NCBI GenBank assembly: GCA_963722175.1 | Contig: CAVRKA010000004.1 | Span: 62,001-126,000 of the forward strand | Origin: WHSW01 sp963722175 | Lineage (GTDB): Bacteria > Actinomycetota > Thermoleophilia > Solirubrobacterales > 70-9 | Direction of reading: 5' to 3' | Length of the DNA stretch: 64,000 bases | Shown here: one piece after another, positions 23,768 to 31,515 of the stretch | Numbering within the stretch: position 1 is the stretch's first letter | Layout: each line of letters begins with the position of its first letter | The notes under the pieces: model-generated | The model's database searches: none | Told to the model about the DNA's origin: nothing | What the model saw: only the letters and a program-made list of their open reading frames with translations | Made by a program: the position numbers and the translations under genes

Positions 23768-24424
23768 GTGAATATCGAATGGATCGCGCTGGCGATCGTC
23801 AACGCCGCCCGCCCGGCGGGCATCGCCGCGGTCTACGCGTTGCTGTCGGCCCCGAGGCCGGTGCGGCTGCTGTTCGTCTACGTCGCGGTCGGGTTCACCT
23901 GGAGCTTCGTGGTGGGGCTGATCGTGGTCAGGGCGCTGCACGGCGCGGAGATCAGCGACTCATCGACGGCGACCGCCGTGATCAGCCTGGCGCTGGGGGC
24001 CGCCGCGTTGGGCTTCGCAGCGGCCTTCGCCTCGGGCAGGGTCGAGCCGCGGGCTCCCAGCCGGATGTCGGGGAGCGACTCCCGGATGTCTCGCGCGCTG
24101 CGCGAGCCCTCGCTCGGCGTCGCCGCCGGGGCCGGGATCGTCACCCACCTGCCGGGCCTCTTCTACCTGCTTGGCCTCAACGCGATCTCGAGCGCCGACC
24201 CGGGGTTCGCCCGGAGCGTGATCGAGATCCTGATCTTCAACGCGATCTGGTTCGCGGTCCCGTTCGCCGCCCTGGTCGTCGGGCTGCGTCACCCGGAGTG
24301 GGCGCGGACCGCGCTCGAGGACTTCAACCGCTGGGTCCGCAGCCGGCAGCGCGGGCTGGCGATCCTGGCCTTCTTCCTGGTCGGCGCCTACTTCGCGGCC
24401 AAGGGAGCGACGGAGCTGCTCTGA
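23768..24424 (+). CDS. GAP-family (Sap/sulfolipid-addressing-like) membrane protein
   Basis: About 218 residues from GTG 23768, which has GGGAG 5 bases upstream. Six membrane helices are spaced as in the GAP (SfLAP) family known from mycobacterial lipid export: a first helix starting NIEWIALAIVNAARPAGIAA, a central basic loop (RALREPSLGVAAGAGIVTHL), then PGLFYLLGLNAI and a last helix AILAFFLVGAYFAAKGATEL. The GAP proteins help move glycolipids or sulfolipids to the surface; whether this one does is not shown. Its 3' end overlaps the convergent SnoaL-like gene by 37 bases. Confidence 0.75.
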   Translation: MNIEWIALAIVNAARPAGIAAVYALLSAPRPVRLLFVYVAVGFTWSFVVGLIVVRALHGAEISDSSTATAVISLALGAAALGFAAAFASGRVEPRAPSRMSGSDSRMSRALREPSLGVAAGAGIVTHLPGLFYLLGLNAISSADPGFARSVIEILIFNAIWFAVPFAALVVGLRHPEWARTALEDFNRWVRSRQRGLAILAFFLVGAYFAAKGATELL

Positions 24425-24975
24425 GCCGCCGCGAGCGCCTCCTCGCGGTCGAGGAAGTCCTCCTGGAGGACGGTGCGCCCGCCGCGGATCGTCAGCAGCT
24501 GGAAGACCGGCAGGGTCAGGCCCACGCCGCTGCCCGAGCCGTGGCCGACCTGGCGGACGGTGACCAGGAACCTGTCGCCGAAGTCGAGCACTTCCTCGGG
24601 CTCGTACCGGATGTCCTCGAACGCGTCGAGCCAGTAGCCCCACATCCGCAGGTATCCGTCGTGGCCGTGGGTGGGGCCGCCCAGGTCGGGCGGCATCATC
24701 TCGGGGCTCGGCCGGTACTCGTGATTCGGATCGATCCCCGCCAGCAGGAGCTCGAAGTCGCGGCGGTTGGCGGCCGCGTACGAGCGAGTGATCGCGCGGG
24801 CGACCAGGCGTCGCCGCAAGGATGACCCGGGGGAAAGCCGTCGCATGCCGAGGTCGTTGAACCGGCGGTATAGGCCGGGGAAGCGAACGACCAGGCGCTC
24901 GTCCGGCGTCCGGCGTCCGGCCTCCTCCTCGCTGAGTCGAGACAGGACGATCCGGGTCGGGTCGGGCCGGCTCAC
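24388..24975 (-). CDS. SnoaL-like / NTF2-family protein
   Basis: 195 residues. The C-terminal ~130 residues form one SnoaL/NTF2 cone: ITRSYAAANRRDFELLLAGI, the HGHDGYLRMWGYWLDAFED helix-turn region, and strands VLDFGDRFLVTVRQVGHG and VFQLLTIRGGRTVLQEDFLD. The N-terminal ~60 residues are basic and have no match. The fold hosts isomerases, hydrolases and non-enzymatic binders, so no reaction can be named. It is convergent with the GAP-family gene and follows the MpaB-like gene on the same strand with an 18-base gap, so they may share one transcript. Confidence 0.75.
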   Translation of the reverse strand: MSRPDPTRIVLSRLSEEEAGRRTPDERLVVRFPGLYRRFNDLGMRRLSPGSSLRRRLVARAITRSYAAANRRDFELLLAGIDPNHEYRPSPEMMPPDLGGPTHGHDGYLRMWGYWLDAFEDIRYEPEEVLDFGDRFLVTVRQVGHGSGSGVGLTLPVFQLLTIRGGRTVLQEDFLDREEALAAAQSSSVAPLAAK

Positions 24976-24993
24976 CGGGGGGAGTATCCCCGG

Positions 24994-25887
24994 CTACGCC
25001 GCCGTGGTCACCGGCGCAAGCGTCGCCCGCCCTGCGGCGACCAGTTCCCTCTCCGTCCGCGCGACCATCTCGAACGAGGGCGTGTTGCCGCCGCGGCGGA
25101 TGCGCTTCGGGGTCACCGGGCGGGCGGTTCGCAGCCCGCGAACCACCGACCGGAAGGCGGCCTCGTTCAGCGGGCCCCAACCGATCCCGAACAGCTCGCG
25201 CACGTGCGGCGGCAGGGTGCCGGCGAGAACGAGGTTGTGGACCCGGCGCGACGGGTGCAGGTAGCGGGGCATCGGGATCTCGAAGGCGATCGCGAGCGCG
25301 ACCTCGCGCGCCTCGTCGGTGAGGTGAAGCTCGTCGCCGCCCCAGATCTCCTCCCAGTAGGCGCGAAAGTCGCCGTAGGTCGCCGGCGCCGCGTCGCGCG
25401 GCATCCCGAAGAGCTCGCCGAAGCGCACGTAGTCGGCCCAGAGCGCCTCCTTCTCGGCCGGCTCGAGCTTGCGGACGAGCGTCTCGTAGAAGATTTCGGC
25501 CGAGTCGGCGATCACCGCCACGGTCCACAGCATCAGCGGCGGGTCGAAGGCGCTGTAGGACGTCCCCGCCGGCCAGCGCCCGGCGCGCTCGGGGATCTCG
25601 CCGCGGACCCGCTGGTGCATGCGCTCGACGAAGGCGAGCGCCTTGTCGGCCTCGGCCCGCGTGCCGAAGAAGATCGTCTCGAACACCTTCGCGGTATGGG
25701 CGAGGCGCAGGAACGGCCGCGCTCCCGAGCGCGTGTTGGCCTGGGTGCCGATGAAGTTGACCGGATGGGCGGCGCCCAACATCAGCGCCCGTTGGCCGTA
25801 GTTGAGCCCGACCGCACGCTCGCCGTGGACGCGGCGAAGGACCGACTCGCCGGCGGGGAAGTAGCCCCTGTCGGGCTCCGGGCTCAC
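24994..25887 (-). CDS. MpaB/DUF2236-type oxygenase-like protein
   Basis: 297 residues from GTG 25887. Typical DUF2236 phrases are RVHGERAVGLNYGQRALMLG at the N-terminus, FLRLAHTAKVFETIFFGT with the preserved histidine, TSYSAFDPPLMLWTVAVIAD in the middle and YGDFRAYWEEIW later. The family includes the rubber oxygenase Lcp and the MpaB oxygenase of mycophenolic acid synthesis, which carry b-type haem; many members are uncharacterised. The gene is preceded by CATAAT 9 bases before the GTG (leaderless) and a perfect 16-base palindrome directly upstream, so it is probably controlled by a TetR-type repressor encoded elsewhere. Confidence 0.83.
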   Translation of the reverse strand: MSPEPDRGYFPAGESVLRRVHGERAVGLNYGQRALMLGAAHPVNFIGTQANTRSGARPFLRLAHTAKVFETIFFGTRAEADKALAFVERMHQRVRGEIPERAGRWPAGTSYSAFDPPLMLWTVAVIADSAEIFYETLVRKLEPAEKEALWADYVRFGELFGMPRDAAPATYGDFRAYWEEIWGGDELHLTDEAREVALAIAFEIPMPRYLHPSRRVHNLVLAGTLPPHVRELFGIGWGPLNEAAFRSVVRGLRTARPVTPKRIRRGGNTPSFEMVARTERELVAAGRATLAPVTTAA

Positions 25888-25896
25888 GACGGCCCG

Positions 25897-25917
25897 ATTA
25901 TGACACCGCGCGGTGTC
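25897..25917 (-). promoter_or_regulatory. Promoter -10 box with overlapping palindromic operator for the MpaB-like gene
   Basis: GACACCGCGCGGTGTC (25902-25917) is a perfect 16-base palindrome of the kind bound by TetR-family repressors. On the minus strand it abuts and shares one base with CATAAT (25897-25902), and the GTG start follows after 9 bases. A repressor there would cover the spacer and block polymerase. No TetR gene is within the window. The REP palindrome of the RAYT element begins 10 bases further on. Confidence 0.55.
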
Positions 25918-25927
25918 GGGTTAGGCG

Positions 25928-25952
25928 CCTAAAGGGGTCAGACCCCTTTAGG
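25928..25952. repeat. REP-like palindrome, copy 1
   Basis: CCTAAAGGGGTC, one central A, then its exact reverse complement: 25 bases in all. The last four codons and the stop of the RAYT gene are read from this element. Its partner copy at the other end of the RAYT region is identical except for the centre base. Confidence 0.8.
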
Positions 25953-26513
25953 TTCCGCCCGATCCGGAGCGCGATAGGCCTCGCTCATCAGCCTGTAGCT
26001 CTGGATCGCTCGATCGCGCCCGTCTCCGAAATACCTCAGGAGCCGTCGGGACTCGAGCCAAGCGGGGCCGGCCCCGCGTAGCGCAGCCGCATAGCTGCCC
26101 CACTGCCAATCCTCGGCTCGCTCGCAGAGTCCCGCCTCAACCGGGTTGCGAGCGATGTACGCGGCAGCGGCGCAGAGTTGCGGATCGGAAACGATTCTCA
26201 CAGCCCCGTAGCGGCCCTGGAAGACATGTCCGCTTCGCCCGTGGCGGGCGTTGAAGGCTTGGGCGTAGCCCCCGTGCAGCCGCTGCATCGCTGAGCTGAG
26301 ATTCGCACGCGGCGTCTCCAGCAGAAGGTGCACGTGGTTGTGCATGAGGCAGAACGCCAGGCACTGAAGTCCCTTGATCCTCGTGACGTGCCCAAGGAAC
26401 GCGAGGTAGATCCGGCAATCAACCGCGTCGCGGTAGATCAAGTCCCGGTCGTTGCCGCGCGCGTAGACGTGGTAGATCCCGTTCTCGGTGTTCTCCCGAA
26501 GCTTCCGGGCCAT
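25938..26513 (-). CDS. REP-associated tyrosine transposase (RAYT, Y1 transposase)
   Basis: 191 residues. The Y1 HUH fold is shown by GIYHVYARGNDRDLIYRD at the N-terminus, the metal-binding HxH in LMHNHVHLLLETPR (residues ~57-70), the catalytic tyrosine helix LHGGYAQAFNARHGRSGHVF and the VFQGRYGAVRI strand; the tail YIARNPVEAGLCERAEDWQW is specific to RAYTs. These enzymes nick single-stranded DNA at REP hairpins. The stop codon is inside the adjacent palindrome, so the element ends with the gene. Composition is slightly less GC-rich than neighbours, which fits lateral origin. Confidence 0.9.
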   Translation of the reverse strand: MARKLRENTENGIYHVYARGNDRDLIYRDAVDCRIYLAFLGHVTRIKGLQCLAFCLMHNHVHLLLETPRANLSSAMQRLHGGYAQAFNARHGRSGHVFQGRYGAVRIVSDPQLCAAAAYIARNPVEAGLCERAEDWQWGSYAAALRGAGPAWLESRRLLRYFGDGRDRAIQSYRLMSEAYRAPDRAEPKGV

Positions 26514-26554
26514 ACACGTGAGAGTCCGGACAGCCGCGGAAATCGCCCCTCGAA

Positions 26555-26579
26555 CCTAAAGGGGTCTGACCCCTTTAGG
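26555..26579. repeat. REP-like palindrome, copy 2
   Basis: CCTAAAGGGGTC, one central T, then its reverse complement. Equals copy 1 except the centre base, so the two are exact reverse complements. The TAA stop of the M20 peptidase gene (26575-26577) is supplied by this element. Confidence 0.8.
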
Positions 26580-27720
26580 GGGTGGCGAGGGCCGCCGCGG
26601 TCACCGCGAGGGCGATTCGGGTGCGCGGAGCGACCGACTCGATCGCGACGAACTCGTCCGGATGGTGGGCGTGGCCGCCTCGCGGGCCGAGCCCGTCGAC
26701 GGTCAACGCGACGTGCTCGGCCATGTGGCTGGCGTCGCTGGCGCCGCCGCGGCCGCCGACGATCAGCGGGTGACCGAGCAGCTCGACCGCCGGGCCGGCG
26801 AGCCGCTCGGCGACCAGCTCGCGGCTGTCCATCCCCGGCCAGCGGCGGACGAGCTCGGCCTCGATCTCGACCCCGTCGACCTCGGCCGGGACGGCGGCGA
26901 GCACGGGCTCGAAGGCCTCCAGCCGTTCCGCCCGCAGGTCGCAGCAGAGCTCGGCCTCGTCGGGGACGACGTTGAACGCCTCGCCGGCGTGGAGCACGGT
27001 CGGGATGGCGGTCAGCCGCTCGGGGCCGGTGGGGTCGCCGAGCGCGGCGACGCGCCGGGCGACGTCGGCGGCGGCGAGCAACGCGTTGCGCCCCTTCTCG
27101 GGGGCCGAGCCGGAGTGCGCAGCGACCCCGCGCGCGACGACCCGCATGGTCCCGGCCGCCTTGCGCTTCGCGATCACCGCCTCCTCCCGGCCCGGGCCCA
27201 GCTGCCCCGCCTCGAAGCACAGGCACGCATCCCAGCCGGCGAACCGCGGCCCGTGGCCGAAGCCGCTCGTCCGCCACTCCTCGTCGACCACCATCAGCAC
27301 GCTGAGCTCGGCGAAGCTGCCGGGCACGGCGGCGAGCGCCCGGGTCACCCCGAGCGCGATGGAGACGCCGCCCTTCATGTCGACCGAGCCCGAGCCGACG
27401 AGCCGATCGTCATGCCGCTCGAGCGGCCGATGGTCGGCGTGGGCGACGACGGTGTCGAGGTGGCCGAGCAGCAGGACGCGCCCGCTTCCGCGTCCCCGGA
27501 TCGTCGCCAGCAGGTCGGGCGCGTAGCCGGTGGTCGAGCAGGCCGGGCGCTCGATCTCGGCCTCGTCGGGAAGCAGGGCGGCGACCAGCGCGCAGGCCTC
27601 CTCCGCCGCGGCGACGTCGCCGGACGGCGACGAGACGGCGACCAGCGCCTCGAGCTCGCGCTCGAAGTGGTGGGCGATCCGCTCGGCGGCGCTCGCGACC
27701 CAGCCGGCGTCGAGGGTCAT
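26575..27720 (-). CDS. M20-family metallopeptidase (ArgE/DapE/carboxypeptidase G2-like)
   Basis: 381 residues from ATG 27720 (the ATG 57 bases upstream adds a Pro/Arg-rich tail that overlaps the next gene and is not preferred). Metal and catalytic motifs of M20 enzymes are present: RVLLLGHLDTVVAH (His, Asp), GSGSVDMKGGVS (Asp and Lys-Gly-Gly), MVVDEEWRTSGF (catalytic and bridging glutamates), CFEAGQ and the late RGGHAHHPDEFVAIES histidine block. Two zinc ions cut amide bonds of acyl-amino acids or glutamate conjugates. The gene runs into the REP palindrome at its 3' end, which now supplies its stop codon; its original C-terminus may have been slightly different. Confidence 0.88.
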   Translation of the reverse strand: MTLDAGWVASAAERIAHHFERELEALVAVSSPSGDVAAAEEACALVAALLPDEAEIERPACSTTGYAPDLLATIRGRGSGRVLLLGHLDTVVAHADHRPLERHDDRLVGSGSVDMKGGVSIALGVTRALAAVPGSFAELSVLMVVDEEWRTSGFGHGPRFAGWDACLCFEAGQLGPGREEAVIAKRKAAGTMRVVARGVAAHSGSAPEKGRNALLAAADVARRVAALGDPTGPERLTAIPTVLHAGEAFNVVPDEAELCCDLRAERLEAFEPVLAAVPAEVDGVEIEAELVRRWPGMDSRELVAERLAGPAVELLGHPLIVGGRGGASDASHMAEHVALTVDGLGPRGGHAHHPDEFVAIESVAPRTRIALAVTAAALATP

Positions 27721-27992
27721 TCCGCCAGCTCGGGGATGTGGCGCTCGAGGTGCTCGGAGATCATCCGGCGCACCCACGCCTGCGTCTCCGCGTCGGCCAT
27801 CCGGTATCGACCGAGCAGCATCTTCTGGTCGTCGAGCGGCAGCCCCGCGATCTCCCAGCTGACCGCGAGGTGCTCGAACAGCATCTCGGAGCGCCGGTGC
27901 CAGGCGTCCTCGGCCGAGGCGGCAGCTCGACCCGGGCCCTCGCCGATCTTGGCGATCGTGCGCGCGCTCAGCTCACCGCGCAGCGTGAGCAC
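27717..27992 (-). CDS. Hypothetical helical protein, start codon uncertain
   Basis: 91 residues if GTG 27992 is the start. The protein is helix-rich (SAEDAWHRRSEMLFEHLAVS, DDQKMLLGRYRMADAETQAW) and ends ISEHLERHIPELAE; I recognise no family. The reading frame continues upstream for ~25 further codons with plausible coding sequence (an EPPPTFDYTDAEGN segment) back to a TAG, yet contains no ATG, GTG or TTG. Either the protein begins at the internal GTG, or the first codon has been lost by mutation or sequence error. It overlaps the M20 gene start by 4 bases and is therefore its operon partner. Confidence 0.55.
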   Translation of the reverse strand: MLTLRGELSARTIAKIGEGPGRAAASAEDAWHRRSEMLFEHLAVSWEIAGLPLDDQKMLLGRYRMADAETQAWVRRMISEHLERHIPELAE

Positions 27993-28122
27993 GTTGCCCT
28001 CGGCGTCGGTGTAGTCGAAGGTCGGGGGCGGCTCGGAACGATTGCGTTGTTTCTTGCGTCTGGCGACCTACGGATACTTTCACCGAACCAAAGGCGGTGG
28101 ACCGATCAGGAAGGGGCGCAAC

Positions 28123-28692
28123 GTGGAAGCATCGCTCGACAGCGAAGCCCGGGACGCGGTGAAGGGGCTCTCGAGCCTCTGGTGGCTCTGGATCGTGTTC
28201 GGGATCGGATGGGTGGTAATCGGGATGGTCATCCTGCAGTTCGACCAGGCGTCGATCAACACGGTCGGGATCCTGGTCGGGCTGATGTTCCTGGTCACCG
28301 GCTTCCAGCAATTCGCGATCATGAGCATGGTCGAGCGCGGCGGGTGGTTGTACGGGATCTTCGGCTTCCTCTTCCTCGTCGCCGGCGTCGTCTCGCTGAT
28401 CAGTCCCGAGAACACGTTCGCGGCGCTCGCCGACATCCTCGGCTTCCTGTTCCTGCTCGTCGGCGTCTTCTGGATCATCCAGGCGTTCGTCTCGCGCGAG
28501 ATCAACGAGCTCTGGTGGCTGGGGCTGCTGAGCGGGATCCTGATGGTGATCCTCGCCTTCTGGACCGGCGGCCAGTTCTTCATCGAGAAGCAGTACGTGC
28601 TGTTGGTCTTCGCCGGGATCTGGGCGCTGCTCCAGGGCGTCACCGACATCGTCCGGGCGTTCCAGATCCGCAAGCTCGGCGAGATGGTCTGA
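28123..28692 (+). CDS. HdeD/DUF308-type membrane protein
   Basis: 189 residues from GTG 28123, with AGGAAGGGG at 28108-28116 as a strong ribosome-binding site. There are six membrane helices arranged as three repeats of a two-helix unit (for example WLWIVFGIGWVVIGMVIL, GIFGFLFLVAGVVSLIS, LADILGFLFLLVGVFWIIQA), the layout of the HdeD acid-resistance family. In enterobacteria HdeD helps at high cell density and low pH; in actinobacteria the role is untested. It is divergent from the hypothetical gene upstream, whose 5' end faces it across 130 bases. Confidence 0.83.
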   Translation: MEASLDSEARDAVKGLSSLWWLWIVFGIGWVVIGMVILQFDQASINTVGILVGLMFLVTGFQQFAIMSMVERGGWLYGIFGFLFLVAGVVSLISPENTFAALADILGFLFLLVGVFWIIQAFVSREINELWWLGLLSGILMVILAFWTGGQFFIEKQYVLLVFAGIWALLQGVTDIVRAFQIRKLGEMV

Positions 28693-28702
28693 GCCAAACC
28701 CA

Positions 28703-28708
28703 TAGTCT
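28703..28708 (+). promoter_or_regulatory. Leaderless-type -10 box of the SRPBCC gene
   Basis: TAGTCT with a 7-base gap to ATG 28716 and no Shine-Dalgarno sequence. One of several TAnnnT boxes in this window at a fixed 6-9 bases before the start codon. Confidence 0.45.
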
Positions 28709-28715
28709 GCCGCCG

Positions 28716-29165
28716 ATGGAGGCGGCCACCACCGCGAAGAACCGGGTCCACCTGACCGCCGAGGTCGGCGGGTCGGCGGATGCGGTGTTCACCTACCTCA
28801 CCGACCACTTCTTCGAGCTTTGGCCGGGCAAGGGACGCGTGCTCGAGCCCGGCGACGATCCGAGCGAGCCGATGGGGTTGGGGATGGTGAGGCTCGTGAA
28901 ACCGCCCGGCTCGGCGGCGCTCGAGGAGCGGATCGTCACCCACGACCGCCCGGGCCTGATCGAGTACACGGTGATCAACGACGCGCCGATCTCCAATCAC
29001 ATCGGCCGGCTCGTGCTGACGCCGACCGCCAACGGGACGCGGCTCGACTACACGATCAGCTTCGACTACCGGCCGACGTTCCTCGGTCCTGTCGCCGCGA
29101 CGGTGCTCCGGGCGACCTGGGCGACGCGCAGCCGCCGCAAGCTGAAGGCCGCGTTCGGCTCCTAG
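28716..29165 (+). CDS. SRPBCC-family protein
   Basis: 149 residues. One START-like helix-grip fold: strand 1 NRVHLTAEVGGSADAVFTYL, loop and helix ELWPGKGRVLEPGDDP, central strands RIVTHDRPGLIEYTVIND and ANGTRLDYTISFDYRP and the closing amphipathic helix TVLRATWATRSRRKLKAAF. Such domains bind hydrophobic ligands (polyketide cyclases, lipid carriers, co-chaperones), so the role cannot be set. It starts 23 bases after the HdeD-like gene on the same strand and has its own likely leaderless promoter at 28703. Confidence 0.8.
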   Translation: MEAATTAKNRVHLTAEVGGSADAVFTYLTDHFFELWPGKGRVLEPGDDPSEPMGLGMVRLVKPPGSAALEERIVTHDRPGLIEYTVINDAPISNHIGRLVLTPTANGTRLDYTISFDYRPTFLGPVAATVLRATWATRSRRKLKAAFGS

Positions 29166-29168
29166 GCC

Positions 29169-29975
29169 TCAGCCCCCGAGCAGCTCGCCGATGTTCACCC
29201 GCAGGGGCTCAGGCGGGAGCTCCGGATGCTCGCGCATGGCCTTCGCCGCGTCGACCGCGGCGCCGATCGCGACCCAGGTGAACGTGCTGCCGACGCTGAT
29301 CCGCTGCGCGCCGGCGGCAAACAGCTCGGCGACCGGCAGGCCACCCGGGAGGGCGAGGGCGTTGACCGGCTTCGAGACCGCCGAGCAGACCGCCTCGATC
29401 TCCTCGATCGTGCGCAGGAAGGGTGCGTAGAGGCAGTCCGCCCCGGCCTCCTCGAAGGCCTGCAGACGGGCGATCGTGTCGTCGAGGTCGGGGTTGCCGC
29501 GCAGGTGGTTCTCGGCCCGGGCCGTGAGCGTGAACTCGAAGCCGAGCGCCCGCGCCGCCTCGGCCGCGGCGGCGACCCGCTCGACGGCGCGCTCCGGCGC
29601 ATAGAGGCCGTCCTGCGGGTCGAAGTCCTCGATCGAGCCGCCGACGGCGCCGGCCTCGGCGGCCCGAGTGATCGCGTTTGCGGCGTCGGCGGGCTCGGGC
29701 CCGTAGCCGTTCTCGAGGTCGGCCGAGACCGGCAGCGCCGTCGCATCGTTCAACGCCCGGACGTGATCGCAGACCTCGTCGAGGGCGACCTCGCCGTCGG
29801 CGCGGCCGAGGGTGAAGGCGAAGCCGCCGCTCGTCGTCGCCAGCGCCTCGAAGCCGAGCGAGGCAAACGCCTTCGCCGAGCCCGCGTCCCACGGATTCGG
29901 GATCACGAACGGCTCGCCCTCGTGCAGGGCGCGCAGGGCGGCGCCCTTCTCCTCCTGGGTTGGCTGATCTGACAT
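29169..29975 (-). CDS. Isocitrate lyase / PEP mutase family enzyme
   Basis: 268 residues of TIM-barrel type. The family motifs are FVIPNPWDAGSAKAFASLGF (residues ~23-42), the ATTSGGFAFTLGRADGEV loop, ADLENGYGPEPADAANAI with the metal-binding Asp, GSIEDFDPQDGLYAPERAVE and the later VNALALPGGLPVAELFAAGA and RISVGSTF. The lyase loop lacks the KKCGH motif of isocitrate lyase, so this is a PEP-mutase-superfamily member of the oxaloacetate decarboxylase/2-methylisocitrate-lyase-like branch; it cleaves or forms C-C or C-P bonds next to a carboxylate with Mg2+. Convergent with the SRPBCC gene (3-base gap). Confidence 0.85.
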   Translation of the reverse strand: MSDQPTQEEKGAALRALHEGEPFVIPNPWDAGSAKAFASLGFEALATTSGGFAFTLGRADGEVALDEVCDHVRALNDATALPVSADLENGYGPEPADAANAITRAAEAGAVGGSIEDFDPQDGLYAPERAVERVAAAAEAARALGFEFTLTARAENHLRGNPDLDDTIARLQAFEEAGADCLYAPFLRTIEEIEAVCSAVSKPVNALALPGGLPVAELFAAGAQRISVGSTFTWVAIGAAVDAAKAMREHPELPPEPLRVNIGELLGG

Positions 29976-30027
29976 CTGGTCTCCTTCCGGCGGGGCGGCG
30001 GGCTCCGTCCTATTGTGGCTGGCGTCG

Positions 30028-31503
30028 ATGGAACGACCGGGGATCTCTCGGCGTGAGCTGCTTCGCCGCGGAGCGGGCGGTGCCGCGGCCCTGGCGCTCC
30101 CCTCGGTATTCGGCTGCTCGAAGGCCGATTCGGCGGCCGAGCCACGGATCGTGATCGTCGGCGCCGGCCTCGCCGGGCTGAGCTGCGCCTACCGGCTGCA
30201 CCGCCGCGGCGTCGCCTCGACCGTCTACGAGGCGAACCCCGACCGGATCGGAGGGCGCTGCTGGACCTCGCGCGATTGGGCCGGCGGCCAGACGGCCGAG
30301 CACGGCGGGGAGTTCATCGACTCGCGCCACGCGCGGATGCGGGCGCTGGCAAAGGGCTTCGGCCTCGAGCTCACCGATCTCTACGCGGTCCCCAACCCGG
30401 GCGGCCTGCGCCTGTGGCTGAACGGGCGGCTGCGGCGGCGCTCATCGATGCGAGCCGAGCGCCGCCTGTTCGTCCGGCGGTTGGAACGCGACGCGCGGCG
30501 GGTCGGGCCGTACAGCGCCCCGAACCACACGCAGGCGGCGGTCGAGTTCGACCAGCTCTCGGTGAAGGACTGGCTCGACCAAAACCTGCCAGGAGGCAGC
30601 GCGAGCCCCTGGGGCCAGTACGTGTGGGCCGACATGGCGTCGGAGTTCGGCCTCGACGCGAACGAGCTCAGCGCCCTGAACCTGTTCTTCGAGTACGTCG
30701 AGAACACGCCGGGCGCCGACGAGCGCTACCACGTCAAGGGCGGCAACGACCAGGTGGTGCATGGGATGGCCGAGGCCCTCCCGGCGGGGACGATCGTCCA
30801 GGACGCGCCGCTCGAGGCGGTCTTCAGGCGCGGCGGCGGGTTCGGGCTGCGGATCGGCGGCGTCGCCGAGGAGGTGGGCGCCGACCAGCTCGTCCTCGCG
30901 ATCCCGTTCACGACCCTGCGCCGGGTCGACCTCGCCGACGCGGGGCTGAGCGCCAAGAAGCGTCGCTGCATCGACGAGCTGGGCATGGGCACGAACGCCA
31001 AGGTGGCGATGCAGCTCGACCGCCGCCCGCGCGAGTACGGCGACTGGAACGGCTACATGGTCAGCGACGACCCGTTCCTGCTCACCTGGGACAGCACGCT
31101 CGGCGAGCCAGGACGCTCGAGCATCGTCACCACCTACTTCGGCGGGCGCTCGGGCGCCGGCGGGCTGATCGCCGACGGAGCACACGCGTCGACCGTGGAG
31201 CGCGAGGTGAGGCGGAACCTGGCGAGCCTGACCCAGGGCGGGCGGATGCGCCTCGACGGGCTCGCCGCGGGCTTCAACGGCCGCGCCTTCACCGACCACT
31301 GGGTCGCCGACCCCTGGGCGCGGGGCTCCTACGCCGCCTTCCTGCCCGGCCAGTACACGAAGTACTACGGCTACGCAGGCAAGCGCGAGGGCGGAATCCA
31401 CTTCGCCGGCGAGCACACCGCGACCGCCAACCAGGGCTACCTCGAGGGCGCGATCGAGAGCGGGGAACGCTGTGCAGGGGAGATCCTCACGGCTATCCTG
31501 TGA
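30028..31503 (+). CDS. Secreted (Tat/lipoprotein) FAD-dependent amine oxidase-like protein
   Basis: 491 residues from ATG 30028. The N-terminus ISRRELLRRGAGGAAALALP is a twin-arginine signal and ends FGCSKA, a lipobox-like cysteine, so it is folded in the cytoplasm and exported as a possible lipoprotein. The FAD motif is RIVIVGAGLAGLSCAYRLHR (residues ~39-58), then YEANPDRIGGRCWTSRDW; the C-terminal FAD contact is GIHFAGEHTATANQGYLEGA. This is the monoamine-oxidase/L-amino-acid oxidase superfamily; the substrate is unknown. The stop codon lies 12 bases before the tmRNA gene, whose promoter must therefore overlap this gene's end (TATCCT at 31494-31499 is the best candidate). Confidence 0.85.
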   Translation: MERPGISRRELLRRGAGGAAALALPSVFGCSKADSAAEPRIVIVGAGLAGLSCAYRLHRRGVASTVYEANPDRIGGRCWTSRDWAGGQTAEHGGEFIDSRHARMRALAKGFGLELTDLYAVPNPGGLRLWLNGRLRRRSSMRAERRLFVRRLERDARRVGPYSAPNHTQAAVEFDQLSVKDWLDQNLPGGSASPWGQYVWADMASEFGLDANELSALNLFFEYVENTPGADERYHVKGGNDQVVHGMAEALPAGTIVQDAPLEAVFRRGGGFGLRIGGVAEEVGADQLVLAIPFTTLRRVDLADAGLSAKKRRCIDELGMGTNAKVAMQLDRRPREYGDWNGYMVSDDPFLLTWDSTLGEPGRSSIVTTYFGGRSGAGGLIADGAHASTVEREVRRNLASLTQGGRMRLDGLAAGFNGRAFTDHWVADPWARGSYAAFLPGQYTKYYGYAGKREGGIHFAGEHTATANQGYLEGAIESGERCAGEILTAIL

Positions 31504-31515
31504 GGCAGCAAGTAC

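Larger units (their letters stand above)
25928..26579 (-). mobile_element. RAYT/REP unit: transposase gene bounded by two palindromes
   Basis: A single HUH-type Y1 transposase gene lies between two copies of the same 25-base palindrome. This is the arrangement of REP-associated tyrosine transposase (RAYT) systems, which are usually domesticated single-copy genes that mobilise or maintain REP sequences, not classical IS200/IS605 insertions. No target-site duplication or accessory tnpB is seen. Confidence 0.75.
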
